A stretch of 64,000 nt of DNA, from the NCBI GenBank assembly GCA_024234075.1, contig JACKOV010000007.1, forward strand, positions 1 to 64,000, read 5' to 3'. The notes under the pieces were generated by a model. That model worked only from the letters and a program-made list of their open reading frames with translations, had not been told where the DNA came from and ran no database searches. Positions within the stretch are counted from its first letter, which is position 1, and each line of letters starts with the position of its first letter. Below are positions 48,994 to 57,632 of the stretch, in pieces. This DNA comes from Nevskiaceae bacterium (GTDB lineage Bacteria; Pseudomonadota; Gammaproteobacteria; Steroidobacterales; Steroidobacteraceae). The position numbers and the translations under genes are program-made.

Positions 48994-50096
48994 CGAACCC
49001 ATCCATCGCGGCCACCCGCTTGCCGGCCGCGCTGCTCGCCTGTGTCGCCGTGGCTCTAGCCGCGTCGTCCACGGTGTCCGCACAAACCCCTGCTGCTCCG
49101 GCTGCCACGCCGGTGGCCCCGTCTGCTGCACCCGCGCCGGCGCCGATACCGCTGCCGCCCCAGAAGCCGTTCGATCTCAAACGCACGGAGATTCGCGGCT
49201 TCATCGACGAGGTTTCGGCGCGCCACGGCATACCGCGCGCCGAGCTGGTCGCGCTGCTCGGCCAGGCCGTCGCCCAGCCGAAAATCATCGAAGCGATGAC
49301 CCGGCCGGCGGAACGCATCTCGCCGTGGTGGGAATACAGCGCGCGCTTCCTCACCGAGCAGCGGATCCGCGAGGGCGCCGACTTCTGGGCGCAGCACCGC
49401 GAGCGGCTGGAGAAAATCGAACGGGAAACCGGCGTCGCGGCGCCCTATGTGGTCGCGATCATCGGCGTCGAGACCTTCTACGGCCGGATCAAAGGCTCGT
49501 GGCGGGTGCTCGATGCCTTGATGACCCTCGGCTTCGACTACCCGCCCCGTGCGAAGTTCTTCCGCTCCGAGCTCGAGCAGTTCCTGCTGCTGGCGCGCGA
49601 GGAGAAACTCGACCCGCTGACGGCGCTCGGCTCCTACGCCGGCGCGATGGGCGCACCGCAGTTCATTCCCTCGAGCTATCGCCGCTACGCCGTCGACGGC
49701 GGCGACGACGGCAGCCGCAACCTGTTCGACGACTGGGACGATGTCGTCGCCAGCGTCGCCAACTACTTCAAGGTCCATGGATGGCAGGCCGGTGCGCCGG
49801 TGCTGGTCGAAGCGCAAGCCGACCCCTCGGTGATGGCGACGCTGGATCCGCGCAATCTGCGGCTCAACGACACGGTCGGAAGTCTGCGCGGCCGCGGCAT
49901 CGTCTTCGAAACCTCGGAACCCGCGGAAGCGGCAGCGATCCTGTTGCCGGCCGAGCTGCAGGACCGCCCCAACGTCCGCATCGGGTTCCGCAATTTCGAG
50001 GTGATCACGCGCTACAACCGCAGCATCCGCTACGCGATGGCCGTGCACGATCTGGCGCAGGCGATCAGCGCGCGAGCCACTGCCGCCGACCGTTGA
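48990..50096 (+). CDS. mltB: Lytic murein transglycosylase B
   Basis: Cleaves the MurNAc-GlcNAc bond to form 1,6-anhydro ends. It has a signal peptide (LLACVAVALAASSTVSAQ), an Ala/Pro linker and an SLT-B catalytic domain. The glutamate is in AIIGVETFYGRIKGSWRVLDAL, and SYAGAMGAPQFIPSSYRRYAVD and DDVVASVANYF are present. An LLAC string could act as a lipobox but is followed by more hydrophobic residues, so a plain Sec signal is also possible. It has 368 residues and shares one base with rlpA (TGATG). Confidence 0.95.
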   Translation: MTNPSIAATRLPAALLACVAVALAASSTVSAQTPAAPAATPVAPSAAPAPAPIPLPPQKPFDLKRTEIRGFIDEVSARHGIPRAELVALLGQAVAQPKIIEAMTRPAERISPWWEYSARFLTEQRIREGADFWAQHRERLEKIERETGVAAPYVVAIIGVETFYGRIKGSWRVLDALMTLGFDYPPRAKFFRSELEQFLLLAREEKLDPLTALGSYAGAMGAPQFIPSSYRRYAVDGGDDGSRNLFDDWDDVVASVANYFKVHGWQAGAPVLVEAQADPSVMATLDPRNLRLNDTVGSLRGRGIVFETSEPAEAAAILLPAELQDRPNVRIGFRNFEVITRYNRSIRYAMAVHDLAQAISARATAADR

Positions 50097-51061
50097 TGGC
50101 GCGCAGGACACGCTGGACGCTGGCGCCGCTGGTCACGGCGCTGCTCGCGGCTTGCGGCACGCTGCCGGAAACACCGGCGCCGGCGTCGACCCCGGTTCCG
50201 GCGCCCGCCCCTTCCGCCACCCCGGCTCCGCCGCGCGATCTCGCGGCCATTCCCGATGCGGTGCCGCGCGTGGAACCCCGCAGCCGCTACGGCAATCCGG
50301 CGTCCTACGTGGTGTTCGGCCGCCGCTACTACGTGCAGGCCTCGGCCGAGGGGCACGTCGAACGCGGCACGGCCTCCTGGTATGGCCCGGGCTTCCACGC
50401 GGCGCGCACGTCGAGCGGCGAGCCGTACGACATGTATGCCATGACCGCGGCCCACAAGACGCTACCGCTCCCGGCCTACGCGCGCGTCACCAATCTGCGC
50501 AACGGCCGCTCGGTGGTGGTACGGATCAACGATCGGGGGCCTTTCGTCGGCGACCGGATCATCGACCTGTCGTATACCGCCGCGTGGAAGCTCGACATGT
50601 TGCGCACCGGTACTGCACCGGTCGAAGTGCGCGTGCTGTCGCCGCAAGCCGACGCCGCACCGATCCAGAGCGCCGCCGCAACGCCCGCGCCGATATCCGT
50701 GCCCTTGCCCGCGCCAGCACCAGCACCAGCGCCGGTTCCGGCGTCAGTGCCTGCGGCTCCGGTGCCACAGACACCGGCCACGCTGCCGACGGGATCTACT
50801 GCGACAGCTGCCAGTCCGGCACCGCCCGGCGCAACGATGCTGCAGGCGGGCGCGTTCTTCAGCGAAGCCAACGCGCAGGCCCTGGTGGCGCGACTCGCCG
50901 GCGCCGGCATCGACAACACGCTGGTGCGGCCCGTCCGCTCCGGTTCACGCACCGTCTGGCAGGTCCGCGTCGGCCCGCTCGACAGCGCACCGGCGGTCGA
51001 CGTCATGTTCGAGCGACTGCGTCTCGCAGGCATCGCCGACGCCTATCGCGCCCTCGATTGA
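50096..51061 (+). CDS. rlpA: Septal ring lytic transglycosylase RlpA
   Basis: An outer-membrane lipoprotein (lipobox LLAACGTLPE). In pseudomonads RlpA is a lytic transglycosylase acting on naked glycans. The double-psi beta-barrel is seen as GTASWYGPGFHAARTSSGEP (catalytic Glu), KTLPLPAYARVTNLRNG and VVRINDRGPFVGDRIIDLSY. A long Ala/Pro linker leads to a C-terminal SPOR domain (LQAGAFFSEANAQALVARLA) that binds denuded glycan at the septum. 321 residues. Confidence 0.95.
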   Translation: MARRTRWTLAPLVTALLAACGTLPETPAPASTPVPAPAPSATPAPPRDLAAIPDAVPRVEPRSRYGNPASYVVFGRRYYVQASAEGHVERGTASWYGPGFHAARTSSGEPYDMYAMTAAHKTLPLPAYARVTNLRNGRSVVVRINDRGPFVGDRIIDLSYTAAWKLDMLRTGTAPVEVRVLSPQADAAPIQSAAATPAPISVPLPAPAPAPAPVPASVPAAPVPQTPATLPTGSTATAASPAPPGATMLQAGAFFSEANAQALVARLAGAGIDNTLVRPVRSGSRTVWQVRVGPLDSAPAVDVMFERLRLAGIADAYRALD

Positions 51062-51130
51062 GCGACGCAGGCGGGCAGCCTGCCGTTACAATACGCGCCG
51101 TTCGTCATCCGACTCCGGAGTCATGCCCGA

Positions 51131-52288
51131 ATGCATTTCTCGCGCCGCCTCCCCGTCTCGCGCCACGCCCTGCTGCTCGCCGGCACGCTCGCGCCGTTGC
51201 TCGCCACCGGGGCCGCCGTGCCGATCCCGAATCCGCCGACGGTCGACGCCCGCGCCTACATCCTGATCGACTACGCCACCGGCCGGCAGCTGGCGGCACT
51301 GAATGCCGACCAGCGCATGGAGCCGGCCAGCATCGTCAAGGTGATGACGGCCTACGGCGTGTTCCGCGCGATCGAGGAAAAGCGCCTCGCGCTCGACGAG
51401 CCCGTGACCATCAGCGAGCACGCCTGGCGCTCCGAAGGCTCGCGCACCTTCGTGCAGGTCGGCAGCACGGTGCCGACCGAAGTGTTGCTGAAGGGCATGA
51501 TCGTGCAGTCGGGCAACGACGCCACGATCGCGCTCGCCGAAAAGATCGGCGGTACCGAAGACGGTTTTGCGCAGATCATGAATACCTACGCGAAGCAGCT
51601 CGGCATGAACGCCACCCACTTCACCAACAGCACCGGGCTGCCCGACCCCGAGCTCTACACCACGGCACGCGACATCTCGACCATGGCGCGTGCGGTCATC
51701 CGCGAGCATCCCGAGTACTACAAGTGGTACTCGATCCGCGAGTTCGTCTGGAACGGCATCAAGCAGCAGAATCGCAACGGCCTGCTGGGCCGCGACCCGA
51801 GTGTCGACGGCATCAAGACCGGCCATACCCAGAGTGCCGGCTACAACCTGCTCACCTCGGCGGAACGCCAGGGCATGCGCCTGATCAGCGTCGTGCTGGG
51901 CTCGAAATCGATGCGGGCCCGCGAGGATGCCAGTGCCGCACTGCTGAACTACGGCTACACCTTCTTCGAAACCGTCAAGGTGCACGGCAAGGGCAAGGCC
52001 GTGCTGCAACCGCGGGTCTACAAGGGCGCCACCGCCGCGGTCGCGGCCGTGCCGGCACAGGACGTGATCGTCACCGTGGGCCGCGGTGCCGGCGAGTCGC
52101 TGCAAACCACGGCGACCATCAACGAACCGCTGGTCGCGCCGCTTGCCGCCGACCAGGCGATCGGCGAGCTGGTGGTGACCGATGGCAGCGAGGTGGTGGC
52201 CAAGGTGCCGCTCTATCCCCAGCAGGCGGTGGCCGAGGGTGGGCTCTGGACGACGATCGTCGATACCATATCGCTCTGGATGCGCTGA
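51131..52288 (+). CDS. dacA: D-alanyl-D-alanine carboxypeptidase (PBP5/6 type)
   Basis: Trims the terminal D-Ala of stem peptides in the periplasm; 385 residues. It has a signal peptide at the start and catalytic motifs SxxK in EPASIVKVMTAYG, SxN in VQSGNDATIALAE and KTG in DGIKTGHTQSAGYNL. A C-terminal beta domain and an amphipathic anchor helix (GLWTTIVDTISLWMR) place it at the outer face of the inner membrane. It is followed by a D-amino-acid aminotransferase gene. Confidence 0.96.
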   Translation: MHFSRRLPVSRHALLLAGTLAPLLATGAAVPIPNPPTVDARAYILIDYATGRQLAALNADQRMEPASIVKVMTAYGVFRAIEEKRLALDEPVTISEHAWRSEGSRTFVQVGSTVPTEVLLKGMIVQSGNDATIALAEKIGGTEDGFAQIMNTYAKQLGMNATHFTNSTGLPDPELYTTARDISTMARAVIREHPEYYKWYSIREFVWNGIKQQNRNGLLGRDPSVDGIKTGHTQSAGYNLLTSAERQGMRLISVVLGSKSMRAREDASAALLNYGYTFFETVKVHGKGKAVLQPRVYKGATAAVAAVPAQDVIVTVGRGAGESLQTTATINEPLVAPLAADQAIGELVVTDGSEVVAKVPLYPQQAVAEGGLWTTIVDTISLWMR

Positions 52289-52305
52289 ACGCACGGCGCC
52301 CGCAC

Positions 52306-53178
52306 ATGGCCGAACCCCTGCCGATCTGCCATCTCGACGGCGAATTCCTCGCGCTGCGCGCGGCACGGATTTCACCGCTGGATCGCGGTTTCCTGTTCGC
52401 CGACGGCGTCTACGAGGTGTTGCCGGTCTATGCGGGCCGGCCGTTCCGCATCGGCCCGCATCTCGATCGACTCGCGCGCAGCCTGGCCGCAATCCGCCTC
52501 CGCGATCCACACGATCGTGAAGGCTGGCGGACGCTGCTCGCCGAGTTGATCCGCCGCAACGGCGGCGGCGACCAGTACGTCTATCTGCAGGTCAGCCGCG
52601 GCGCCGAGTTCGGCCGCAACCACGCGCCGCTGCCCGAGCTGTCGCCGACGGTGTTCGCATTCTGCGCGCCGCTGCCGCAACTGCCTGCCGCCCTGCTCGA
52701 GCGCGGCCTGGCCTGCGTCACGGCCACCGATCTGCGCTGGTCGCGCTGCGACATCAAGTCGGTTGCACTGCTCCCCAACGTGCTGCTGCGCCAGCTCGCC
52801 TGCGATGCCGGCGCCGACGAGACGATCCTGCTGCGCGAGGGTTTCCTGACCGACGCCAGCGCCTCGACGGTGCACGTGGTCCGCGACGGCGTGCTGCATA
52901 CACCCCCCGATTCGCAGTGGATCCTGCCGGGCACCACACGCAGCGTCGTCGAAGAGCTGGCGACGCAGATCGGGCTCGACTGGCAGGCCACACCGGTCAG
53001 TGATGCCGCGCTGCGCGCAGCCGACGAAATCTGGCTCAGCGCCGCCACCCGCGAGATCGCGCCGGTCACCCGGCTCGATGGGCAGCCGGTCGGCGCCGGC
53101 ATCCCCGGCCCGCTCTTCCGGCGGATACGCTCGGCCTTCGACGCCATGAAAGCCGAACTCGCCGCACAACCCTGGTGA
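52306..53178 (+). CDS. D-amino-acid aminotransferase-like class IV PLP enzyme
   Basis: A fold-type IV aminotransferase of 290 residues. It starts with LDGEFLALRAARISPLDRGFLFADGVYEVLPVY; the PLP lysine lies in CDIKSVALLPNVL, as in D-alanine aminotransferases (DIKSLNLL-like). ETILLREGFLTDASAS and ILPGTTRSVVEELA are typical of the fold. Expected reaction: D-Ala plus 2-oxoglutarate to pyruvate plus D-Glu. A branched-chain or aminodeoxychorismate role cannot be excluded. Its place right after dacA suggests use of released D-Ala. Confidence 0.88.
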   Translation: MAEPLPICHLDGEFLALRAARISPLDRGFLFADGVYEVLPVYAGRPFRIGPHLDRLARSLAAIRLRDPHDREGWRTLLAELIRRNGGGDQYVYLQVSRGAEFGRNHAPLPELSPTVFAFCAPLPQLPAALLERGLACVTATDLRWSRCDIKSVALLPNVLLRQLACDAGADETILLREGFLTDASASTVHVVRDGVLHTPPDSQWILPGTTRSVVEELATQIGLDWQATPVSDAALRAADEIWLSAATREIAPVTRLDGQPVGAGIPGPLFRRIRSAFDAMKAELAAQPW

Positions 53179-53185
53179 GATCGTC

Positions 53186-53449
53186 ATGTCCGACGCGAGC
53201 CCGCTGGTCTTCCCGACCGACTACCCGATCAAGGTCGTGGGCCGCCGCGAGCCGTCGCTGCGGCCGCGGGTCGACGCAGTGCTGCGACGACATGCGCCGG
53301 ACCTCACCGAGGATCGCATCCGCGAGCGCGAAAGCGGTCAGGGAAATTTCGTCTCGGTCACCTATACCATCGTCGCCCGCAGTCGCGAGCAGGTGATCGC
53401 CCTGGTCGAGGAACTGGCGGCGACCGAGGGCGTGGTGATGGTGATCTGA
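53186..53449 (+). CDS. ybeD: YbeD/DUF493 family protein
   Basis: An 87-residue cytosolic protein with an ACT-like ferredoxin fold. It begins PLVFPTDYPIKVVGRREPSL and contains SGQGNFVSVTYTIVARSREQ and VEELAATEGVVMVI, all matching the family. The conserved neighbourhood dacA-ybeD-lipB is seen here too, although folE has been inserted between ybeD and lipB on the other strand. Its function is unknown; a regulatory role by ligand or protein binding is assumed from the fold. Confidence 0.93.
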   Translation: MSDASPLVFPTDYPIKVVGRREPSLRPRVDAVLRRHAPDLTEDRIRERESGQGNFVSVTYTIVARSREQVIALVEELAATEGVVMVI

Positions 53450-53471
53450 GCGGCGGCGGCGATCCTGCCGC

Positions 53472-54041
53472 TCAGCGCCCGATCAGCGACAGGAACTCGC
53501 GCCGCGTGTCGGTATTGGTCTTGATCGAACCGCGCAACGCCGAGGTCACGGTGGCCGTGCCGGTATGACGCACGCCGCGCGACTCCATGCACATGTGGCG
53601 GCACTCGATCACCACCGCGACCCCGAGGGGTTGCAGATGGGTGTCGAACGCATCGGCGATCTGGTTGGTCAGCCGCTCCTGCACCTGCAGACGGCGGGCG
53701 AACATCTCGACCACCCGCGAGATCTTCGACAGGCCAACGATACGCCGGTCTGGCACGTAGCCGACATAGGCATGGCCGAAAAAAGGCGCCAGGTGATGCT
53801 CGCAGAGCGAGTACACCGGGATGTCGCGCACGATCACCATTTCGTCGACCTTCTGCGCGCCGTCCTCGAACACCTTGAGGATGTCCTCGGGCCGCTCGCG
53901 ATAGCCGCGGGTGTATTCCGCCCAGGCCTTCAGGAAACGCTCCGGCGTCTCCTGCAGTCCTTCGCGATCGGGATCCTCGCCGACATAGGCGAGCAGGCGC
54001 CGGACCAGGTCGAGATCTTCGGGACGATGGGTATTGCTCAT
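53472..54041 (-). CDS. folE: GTP cyclohydrolase I
   Basis: Makes dihydroneopterin triphosphate from GTP, the first step of folate (and queuosine precursor) synthesis; 189 residues. Zinc ligands are in YSLCEHHLAPFFGHAY and ECRHMCMESRGV; KISRVVEMFARRLQVQERLT and TATVTSALRG are the other signatures. The start was chosen at the ATG overlapping the lipB stop (ATGA). It is probably cotranscribed with lipA and lipB; the Tgt/QueA pair elsewhere in the window also depends on a FolE product. Confidence 0.97.
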   Translation of the reverse strand: MSNTHRPEDLDLVRRLLAYVGEDPDREGLQETPERFLKAWAEYTRGYRERPEDILKVFEDGAQKVDEMVIVRDIPVYSLCEHHLAPFFGHAYVGYVPDRRIVGLSKISRVVEMFARRLQVQERLTNQIADAFDTHLQPLGVAVVIECRHMCMESRGVRHTGTATVTSALRGSIKTNTDTRREFLSLIGR

Positions 54042-54700
54042 GTCGGCGCCAGCTCCTCGATCAGCAGCGGTGCGAGGTCGGCGGCGACTGCCTCGACCGT
54101 GGTCGGACCCCCGAGATTCGCCAGCTGGGTCATCGCAAGACCTGGGTAGCCGCAGGGATTGATCCGGGTGAAAGGCTCGAGATCCATGTTCACGTTCAGC
54201 GCCATCCCATGGTAGCTCGCCCAACGACGCACGCGGATGCCGACGCTCGCGAGCTTCGCGCCATCGACGTAGACCCCGGGCGCACCGGAACTCCGCGATG
54301 CAGCGATGCCGAAACTTGCGGCGTAGCGGATCACAGCCTGCTCGAGCGCCGCCACCAGCTCGCGGATGCCGAGGCCCGCACGCCGCAGGTCGATCAACGG
54401 ATAGGCCACCAACTGGCCCGGACCGTGATAGGTGACCTGGCCACCACGATCGATGCGCACCACTGGAACCGCGCCGGCGTCGAGCACGTGGGCCGGATCG
54501 GCATTCATTCCGAGGGTGTAGACCGGCGGATGCTCCAGCAGCCACAGCTCGTCCGGCGTTGCCGCGTCTCGCTCGCCGGTGAAGCGCTGCATCGCGCACC
54601 AGGTCGCGTGGTAATCGACGCAACCGAGCCAGCGTACCTGCGGCGGCAGGCGCACGGCCGTGCCCGCCACAGTGCCGGGCTGCGGCGCAGCCCCGTTCAC
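54038..54700 (-). CDS. lipB: Lipoyl(octanoyl) transferase
   Basis: Moves octanoyl groups from ACP to lipoyl domains; 220 residues. The catalytic cysteine is in RINPCGYPGLAMTQ and the lysine in DGAKLASVGIRVRRWASYHG. The octanoyl-binding motif RGGQVTYHGPGQLVAYPLIDL is intact. The GTG start overlaps the lipA stop (GTGA); the open frame upstream within lipA has no homology. It forms a lipoate module with lipA. Confidence 0.96.
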   Translation of the reverse strand: MNGAAPQPGTVAGTAVRLPPQVRWLGCVDYHATWCAMQRFTGERDAATPDELWLLEHPPVYTLGMNADPAHVLDAGAVPVVRIDRGGQVTYHGPGQLVAYPLIDLRRAGLGIRELVAALEQAVIRYAASFGIAASRSSGAPGVYVDGAKLASVGIRVRRWASYHGMALNVNMDLEPFTRINPCGYPGLAMTQLANLGGPTTVEAVAADLAPLLIEELAPT

Positions 54701-55743
54701 CGCAGCGGCGCCGCCGCCGCGAGCCGCGCATTGTCGAGGCCGGCGTTGTTGCCCTGCAGCGCCCGCTCGGCGCGATAGCTCGAGCGCACCAGCGGACCGG
54801 ACACGCATTCGCGGAAGCCGCGCTCGAGCGCGGCGGCACGCAGGGCGTCGAATTCGTCGGGCGAGACGAAACGCGCCACTGGCAGGTGGTTGACGGTCGG
54901 CTGCAGATACTGACCCAGCGTCAGCAGATCGACCCCGATGCGACGCAGGTCGTCCATGGTCTCGAGCACTTCGGCGTCGGTTTCGCCGAGCCCGAGCATC
55001 AGGCTGGTTTTGGTCAACACTGCCGACCGGTGACGCTTGGCATGCGCCAGCACGGCCAGCGTCTGGTCGTAGCCGGCGCGCGGATCGCGGACCGGATGAG
55101 TCAGCCGGCGCACGGTCTCGATGTTCTGTGCAAACACATCGAGCCCCGATTCGACCACGGTTTCCACGTCGCGCAGCATGCCGCTGAAATCCGGCGTCAG
55201 CGCCTCGACCGCCGTCTGCGGGCAGCGCGCCTTGATCGCACGCACGGTGGCGGCGAAATGCGCCGCGCCGCCATCCGGCAGATCGTCGCGGTCGACCGAG
55301 GTCAGCACCACGTAGCCGAGCTTCATGAGTTCGACGCTGCGGGCCGCGTTCTGCGGTTCGTCGGCATCGAGCCAGCCGCGCGGATTGCCGGTATCGACCG
55401 AGCAGAACCGGCAGGCCCGGGTGCAGACCTCGCCCATCAGCATGATCGTGGCGGTGCCGGCGCTCCAGCATTCGCCGATGTTCGGGCACTTCGCCTCCTC
55501 GCAGACCGTGGCCAGACGATGCTCGCGCACGGTGCGACGCACGGTCTCGTAGCCCGCACCGCCGCCGAGCGGCGCCTTCAGCCAGCGCGGCTTGCCGGTA
55601 CGCGTCACGGCCCCGCCAGCGGTACTGGCCGGCGTCTTGATGCCGTCCTTGATCGCGCTGAAGCCCTGCGCGGTGCGGTATTTCTCGCCGCTGCGCGGCG
55701 CGACACCGGCGGTGACGACGGGGATGTCCTTGAGTCCGGACAC
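54697..55743 (-). CDS. lipA: Lipoyl synthase
   Basis: A radical-SAM enzyme that inserts two sulfurs into protein-bound octanoyl; 348 residues. The auxiliary cluster ligands are in CEEAKCPNIGECW and the SAM-cluster ligands in CTRACRFCSVDTG; the C-terminal RSSYRAE serine motif is present. The GTG start is set by GAGGAG 6 bases upstream. As it sacrifices its own Fe-S cluster, it depends on Fe-S assembly such as the IscS/IscA locus at 16-18 kb. Confidence 0.97.
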   Translation of the reverse strand: MSGLKDIPVVTAGVAPRSGEKYRTAQGFSAIKDGIKTPASTAGGAVTRTGKPRWLKAPLGGGAGYETVRRTVREHRLATVCEEAKCPNIGECWSAGTATIMLMGEVCTRACRFCSVDTGNPRGWLDADEPQNAARSVELMKLGYVVLTSVDRDDLPDGGAAHFAATVRAIKARCPQTAVEALTPDFSGMLRDVETVVESGLDVFAQNIETVRRLTHPVRDPRAGYDQTLAVLAHAKRHRSAVLTKTSLMLGLGETDAEVLETMDDLRRIGVDLLTLGQYLQPTVNHLPVARFVSPDEFDALRAAALERGFRECVSGPLVRSSYRAERALQGNNAGLDNARLAAAAPLR

Positions 55744-55798
55744 GGTATCTCCTCGGGAATACGCCGAGTCTACGCCTTCGTCCCGCCGCGTGGTCGGA

Positions 55799-56527
55799 TC
55801 AACCGACCGCCCCGGCCGCGAGCCGCGCATCCAGCTCCTGCAGCCGCTGCGGCGTGCCGATGTCGTGCCACTGGCCACGATACAGCTGGCCACGCAGCCG
55901 CCCTGCGGCCGCCGCGGCCCGGAACAGCGGCAGCAGCGGGAACCGGCCCGGCTGGCAAGCCGCGAAAAACTCGGGCCGATAGACCCCGATGCCCGAGAAG
56001 GTGTAGCGCGGACCGGCCTGCGGCTCGGTCACGACGTCCTGCAGCGCCGCCGCGCCGCCGGCAGGTCGCGGCGCGAGCGCAAAATCGCCCTGCGGATGCT
56101 GCGGCGGGTTCGGCACCAGGATCAACGCAGCCAGTGCCGCCTCGTCCAGCGCCGGCAGGCGCGCATAGTCGAAATCGCTCCAGACATCGCCGTTGACGAC
56201 CACGAACGGCCCGGGGCCCAGCCACGGCAGTGCCTTGAAAATGCCGCCACCGGTCTCGAGCGCGCCTTCGGACTCGTCGCTGTAGCGGATCGCCACGCCG
56301 TAAGCGGCACCGTCGCCGAGAGCCGCGACGATTTCCGCCCCGAGCCAGGCGTGGTTGATCACGACGTCGCGGATGCCCGCCCGCGCCAGCGCCACCAGAT
56401 GCCACTCGATCAGCCGGCGGCCGCCGACGGGCAGCAAGGGTTTCGGCAAGCGGTCGGTCAGCGGCCGCATGCGTTCGCCACGGCCGGCCGCGAGAATCAT
56501 GGCCTTCATGCGTGCAGGTCGCGACAT
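55799..56527 (-). CDS. murU: N-acetylmuramate alpha-1-phosphate uridylyltransferase (MurU-like)
   Basis: A nucleotidyltransferase of 242 residues with the N-terminal signature MILAAGRGERMRPLTDRLPK, then KPLLPVGGRRLIEW and VVNGDVWSDFD. In Pseudomonas, MurU converts MurNAc-1-phosphate to UDP-MurNAc in peptidoglycan recycling that bypasses de novo (fosfomycin-sensitive) synthesis. The ATG overlapping the amgK stop (TGATG) was chosen; an ATG at 56509 matches family N-termini exactly and is equally possible. The pairing with amgK supports the name over other sugar nucleotidyltransferases. Confidence 0.9.
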   Translation of the reverse strand: MSRPARMKAMILAAGRGERMRPLTDRLPKPLLPVGGRRLIEWHLVALARAGIRDVVINHAWLGAEIVAALGDGAAYGVAIRYSDESEGALETGGGIFKALPWLGPGPFVVVNGDVWSDFDYARLPALDEAALAALILVPNPPQHPQGDFALAPRPAGGAAALQDVVTEPQAGPRYTFSGIGVYRPEFFAACQPGRFPLLPLFRAAAAAGRLRGQLYRGQWHDIGTPQRLQELDARLAAGAVG

Positions 56528-57585
56528 CAGCGCGGCGTCGCCGCCGAGGCCGCCGCGAGCACCGCGGGATTGCGCCGCTCGAACACCGGCACGATCCGCC
56601 GCTCCAGCCAGCGGCCGAAATCGGCCAGCTCCGGGTAGTGTGTGCAGGCCTCGCGCACGTACTGCAGCGTCAGCGGCAGATCGGCGAGATAGCCGCTTTT
56701 GCCGTCGCGGTACCAGAGCCGCGCAAAGATGCCGAGCACCTTGATGTGGCGCTGTACGCCGATCATGTCGAACCAGCGCAGGAACTCGCCGTCGCTGGCA
56801 CCGGCACCGGCCGCGAAGCCCGCGGTACGCAGCCGCGCACGATAGGCCGCGACCCAGCCCTCGACGCGTGCCCGCGGCCAGCCGACGTAGCAATCCTTCA
56901 GCAGCGAGACCAGGTCGTAGCCGATCGGCCCGGCGAGCGCATCCTGGAAGTCGATGATCCCGGGGTTGTGCTGCACCGTCACCATCAGGTTGCGCGAATG
57001 GTAGTCGCGGTGCACGAACACTTGCGGCTGCGCCAGCGCCTCGGCGATCAGCCGGTCGAAGGTCGCCTGCAACAGAGCCCGATCGGCATCGTCGAGCGGC
57101 AGTTGCAGATGCCGGCCGCAGAACCACTCCGGCATCAGCGCCAGCTCGCGCTCGAGCGCGGCCGCGTCGTAAGGCGCGAGCTCGCGCGCCGCGGCGCGCC
57201 CCCCGACCTGGATCCGCGCCAGGGCCGCCAGCGCATCGCCGTACAGCGGCTCGACCTGCGCGGGATCGGCCAGACGCGCCAGCAACGGCGTCGAGCCGAG
57301 GTCCTCGAGCAGCACGAAGCCGCGCTCGAGATCGACGGCGTGGATCCGCGGCACATGCACGCCGGTGGATTCGAGCAGCGCGGCGACCTTCAGGTAGGGA
57401 CCGATGTCCTCCTTGTCCGGCGGCGCGTCCATGACGACCAGCGATACGCCGGCGGCGTCGAAGGCGCGGAAATAGCGGCGGAAACTCGCATCGGCGGAAG
57501 CCACCTCGATGCGCGCCACGGGCCGGCCGAGATCGGTCTGCAACCACTGCACGAGCAGCGCAAGGCGCGGGTCTGGGGCGGTCAT
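56527..57585 (-). CDS. amgK: Anomeric MurNAc/GlcNAc kinase (AmgK-like)
   Basis: An aminoglycoside-phosphotransferase-fold kinase of 352 residues. The nucleotide-binding N-lobe ends with VLLEDLGSTPLLARL. The catalytic loop is VFVHRDYHSRNLMV, and the metal site is IIDFQDALAGPIGYDLVSL. In Pseudomonas, AmgK phosphorylates MurNAc at the anomeric position and passes it to MurU. It is divergent from lptD, as in pseudomonads, with a 47-bp gap holding a palindromic -10 element. Confidence 0.92.
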   Translation of the reverse strand: MTAPDPRLALLVQWLQTDLGRPVARIEVASADASFRRYFRAFDAAGVSLVVMDAPPDKEDIGPYLKVAALLESTGVHVPRIHAVDLERGFVLLEDLGSTPLLARLADPAQVEPLYGDALAALARIQVGGRAAARELAPYDAAALERELALMPEWFCGRHLQLPLDDADRALLQATFDRLIAEALAQPQVFVHRDYHSRNLMVTVQHNPGIIDFQDALAGPIGYDLVSLLKDCYVGWPRARVEGWVAAYRARLRTAGFAAGAGASDGEFLRWFDMIGVQRHIKVLGIFARLWYRDGKSGYLADLPLTLQYVREACTHYPELADFGRWLERRIVPVFERRNPAVLAAASAATPR

Positions 57586-57612
57586 GAAATCCGGAAGCGG
57601 CGACAGGGACGG

Positions 57613-57624
57613 CCATTATAATGG
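57613..57624. promoter_or_regulatory. Palindromic -10 element shared by amgK and lptD
   Basis: The 12-bp palindrome CCATTATAATGG contains a perfect TATAAT on each strand (plus 57617-57622; minus 57615-57620). Divergent starts at about 57629 (plus) and 57608 (minus) would follow. -35 matches are poor on both sides. If used, the lptD leader would be only a few bases long when translation begins at ATG 57633. Confidence 0.55.
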
Positions 57625-57632
57625 TCCGTTCC

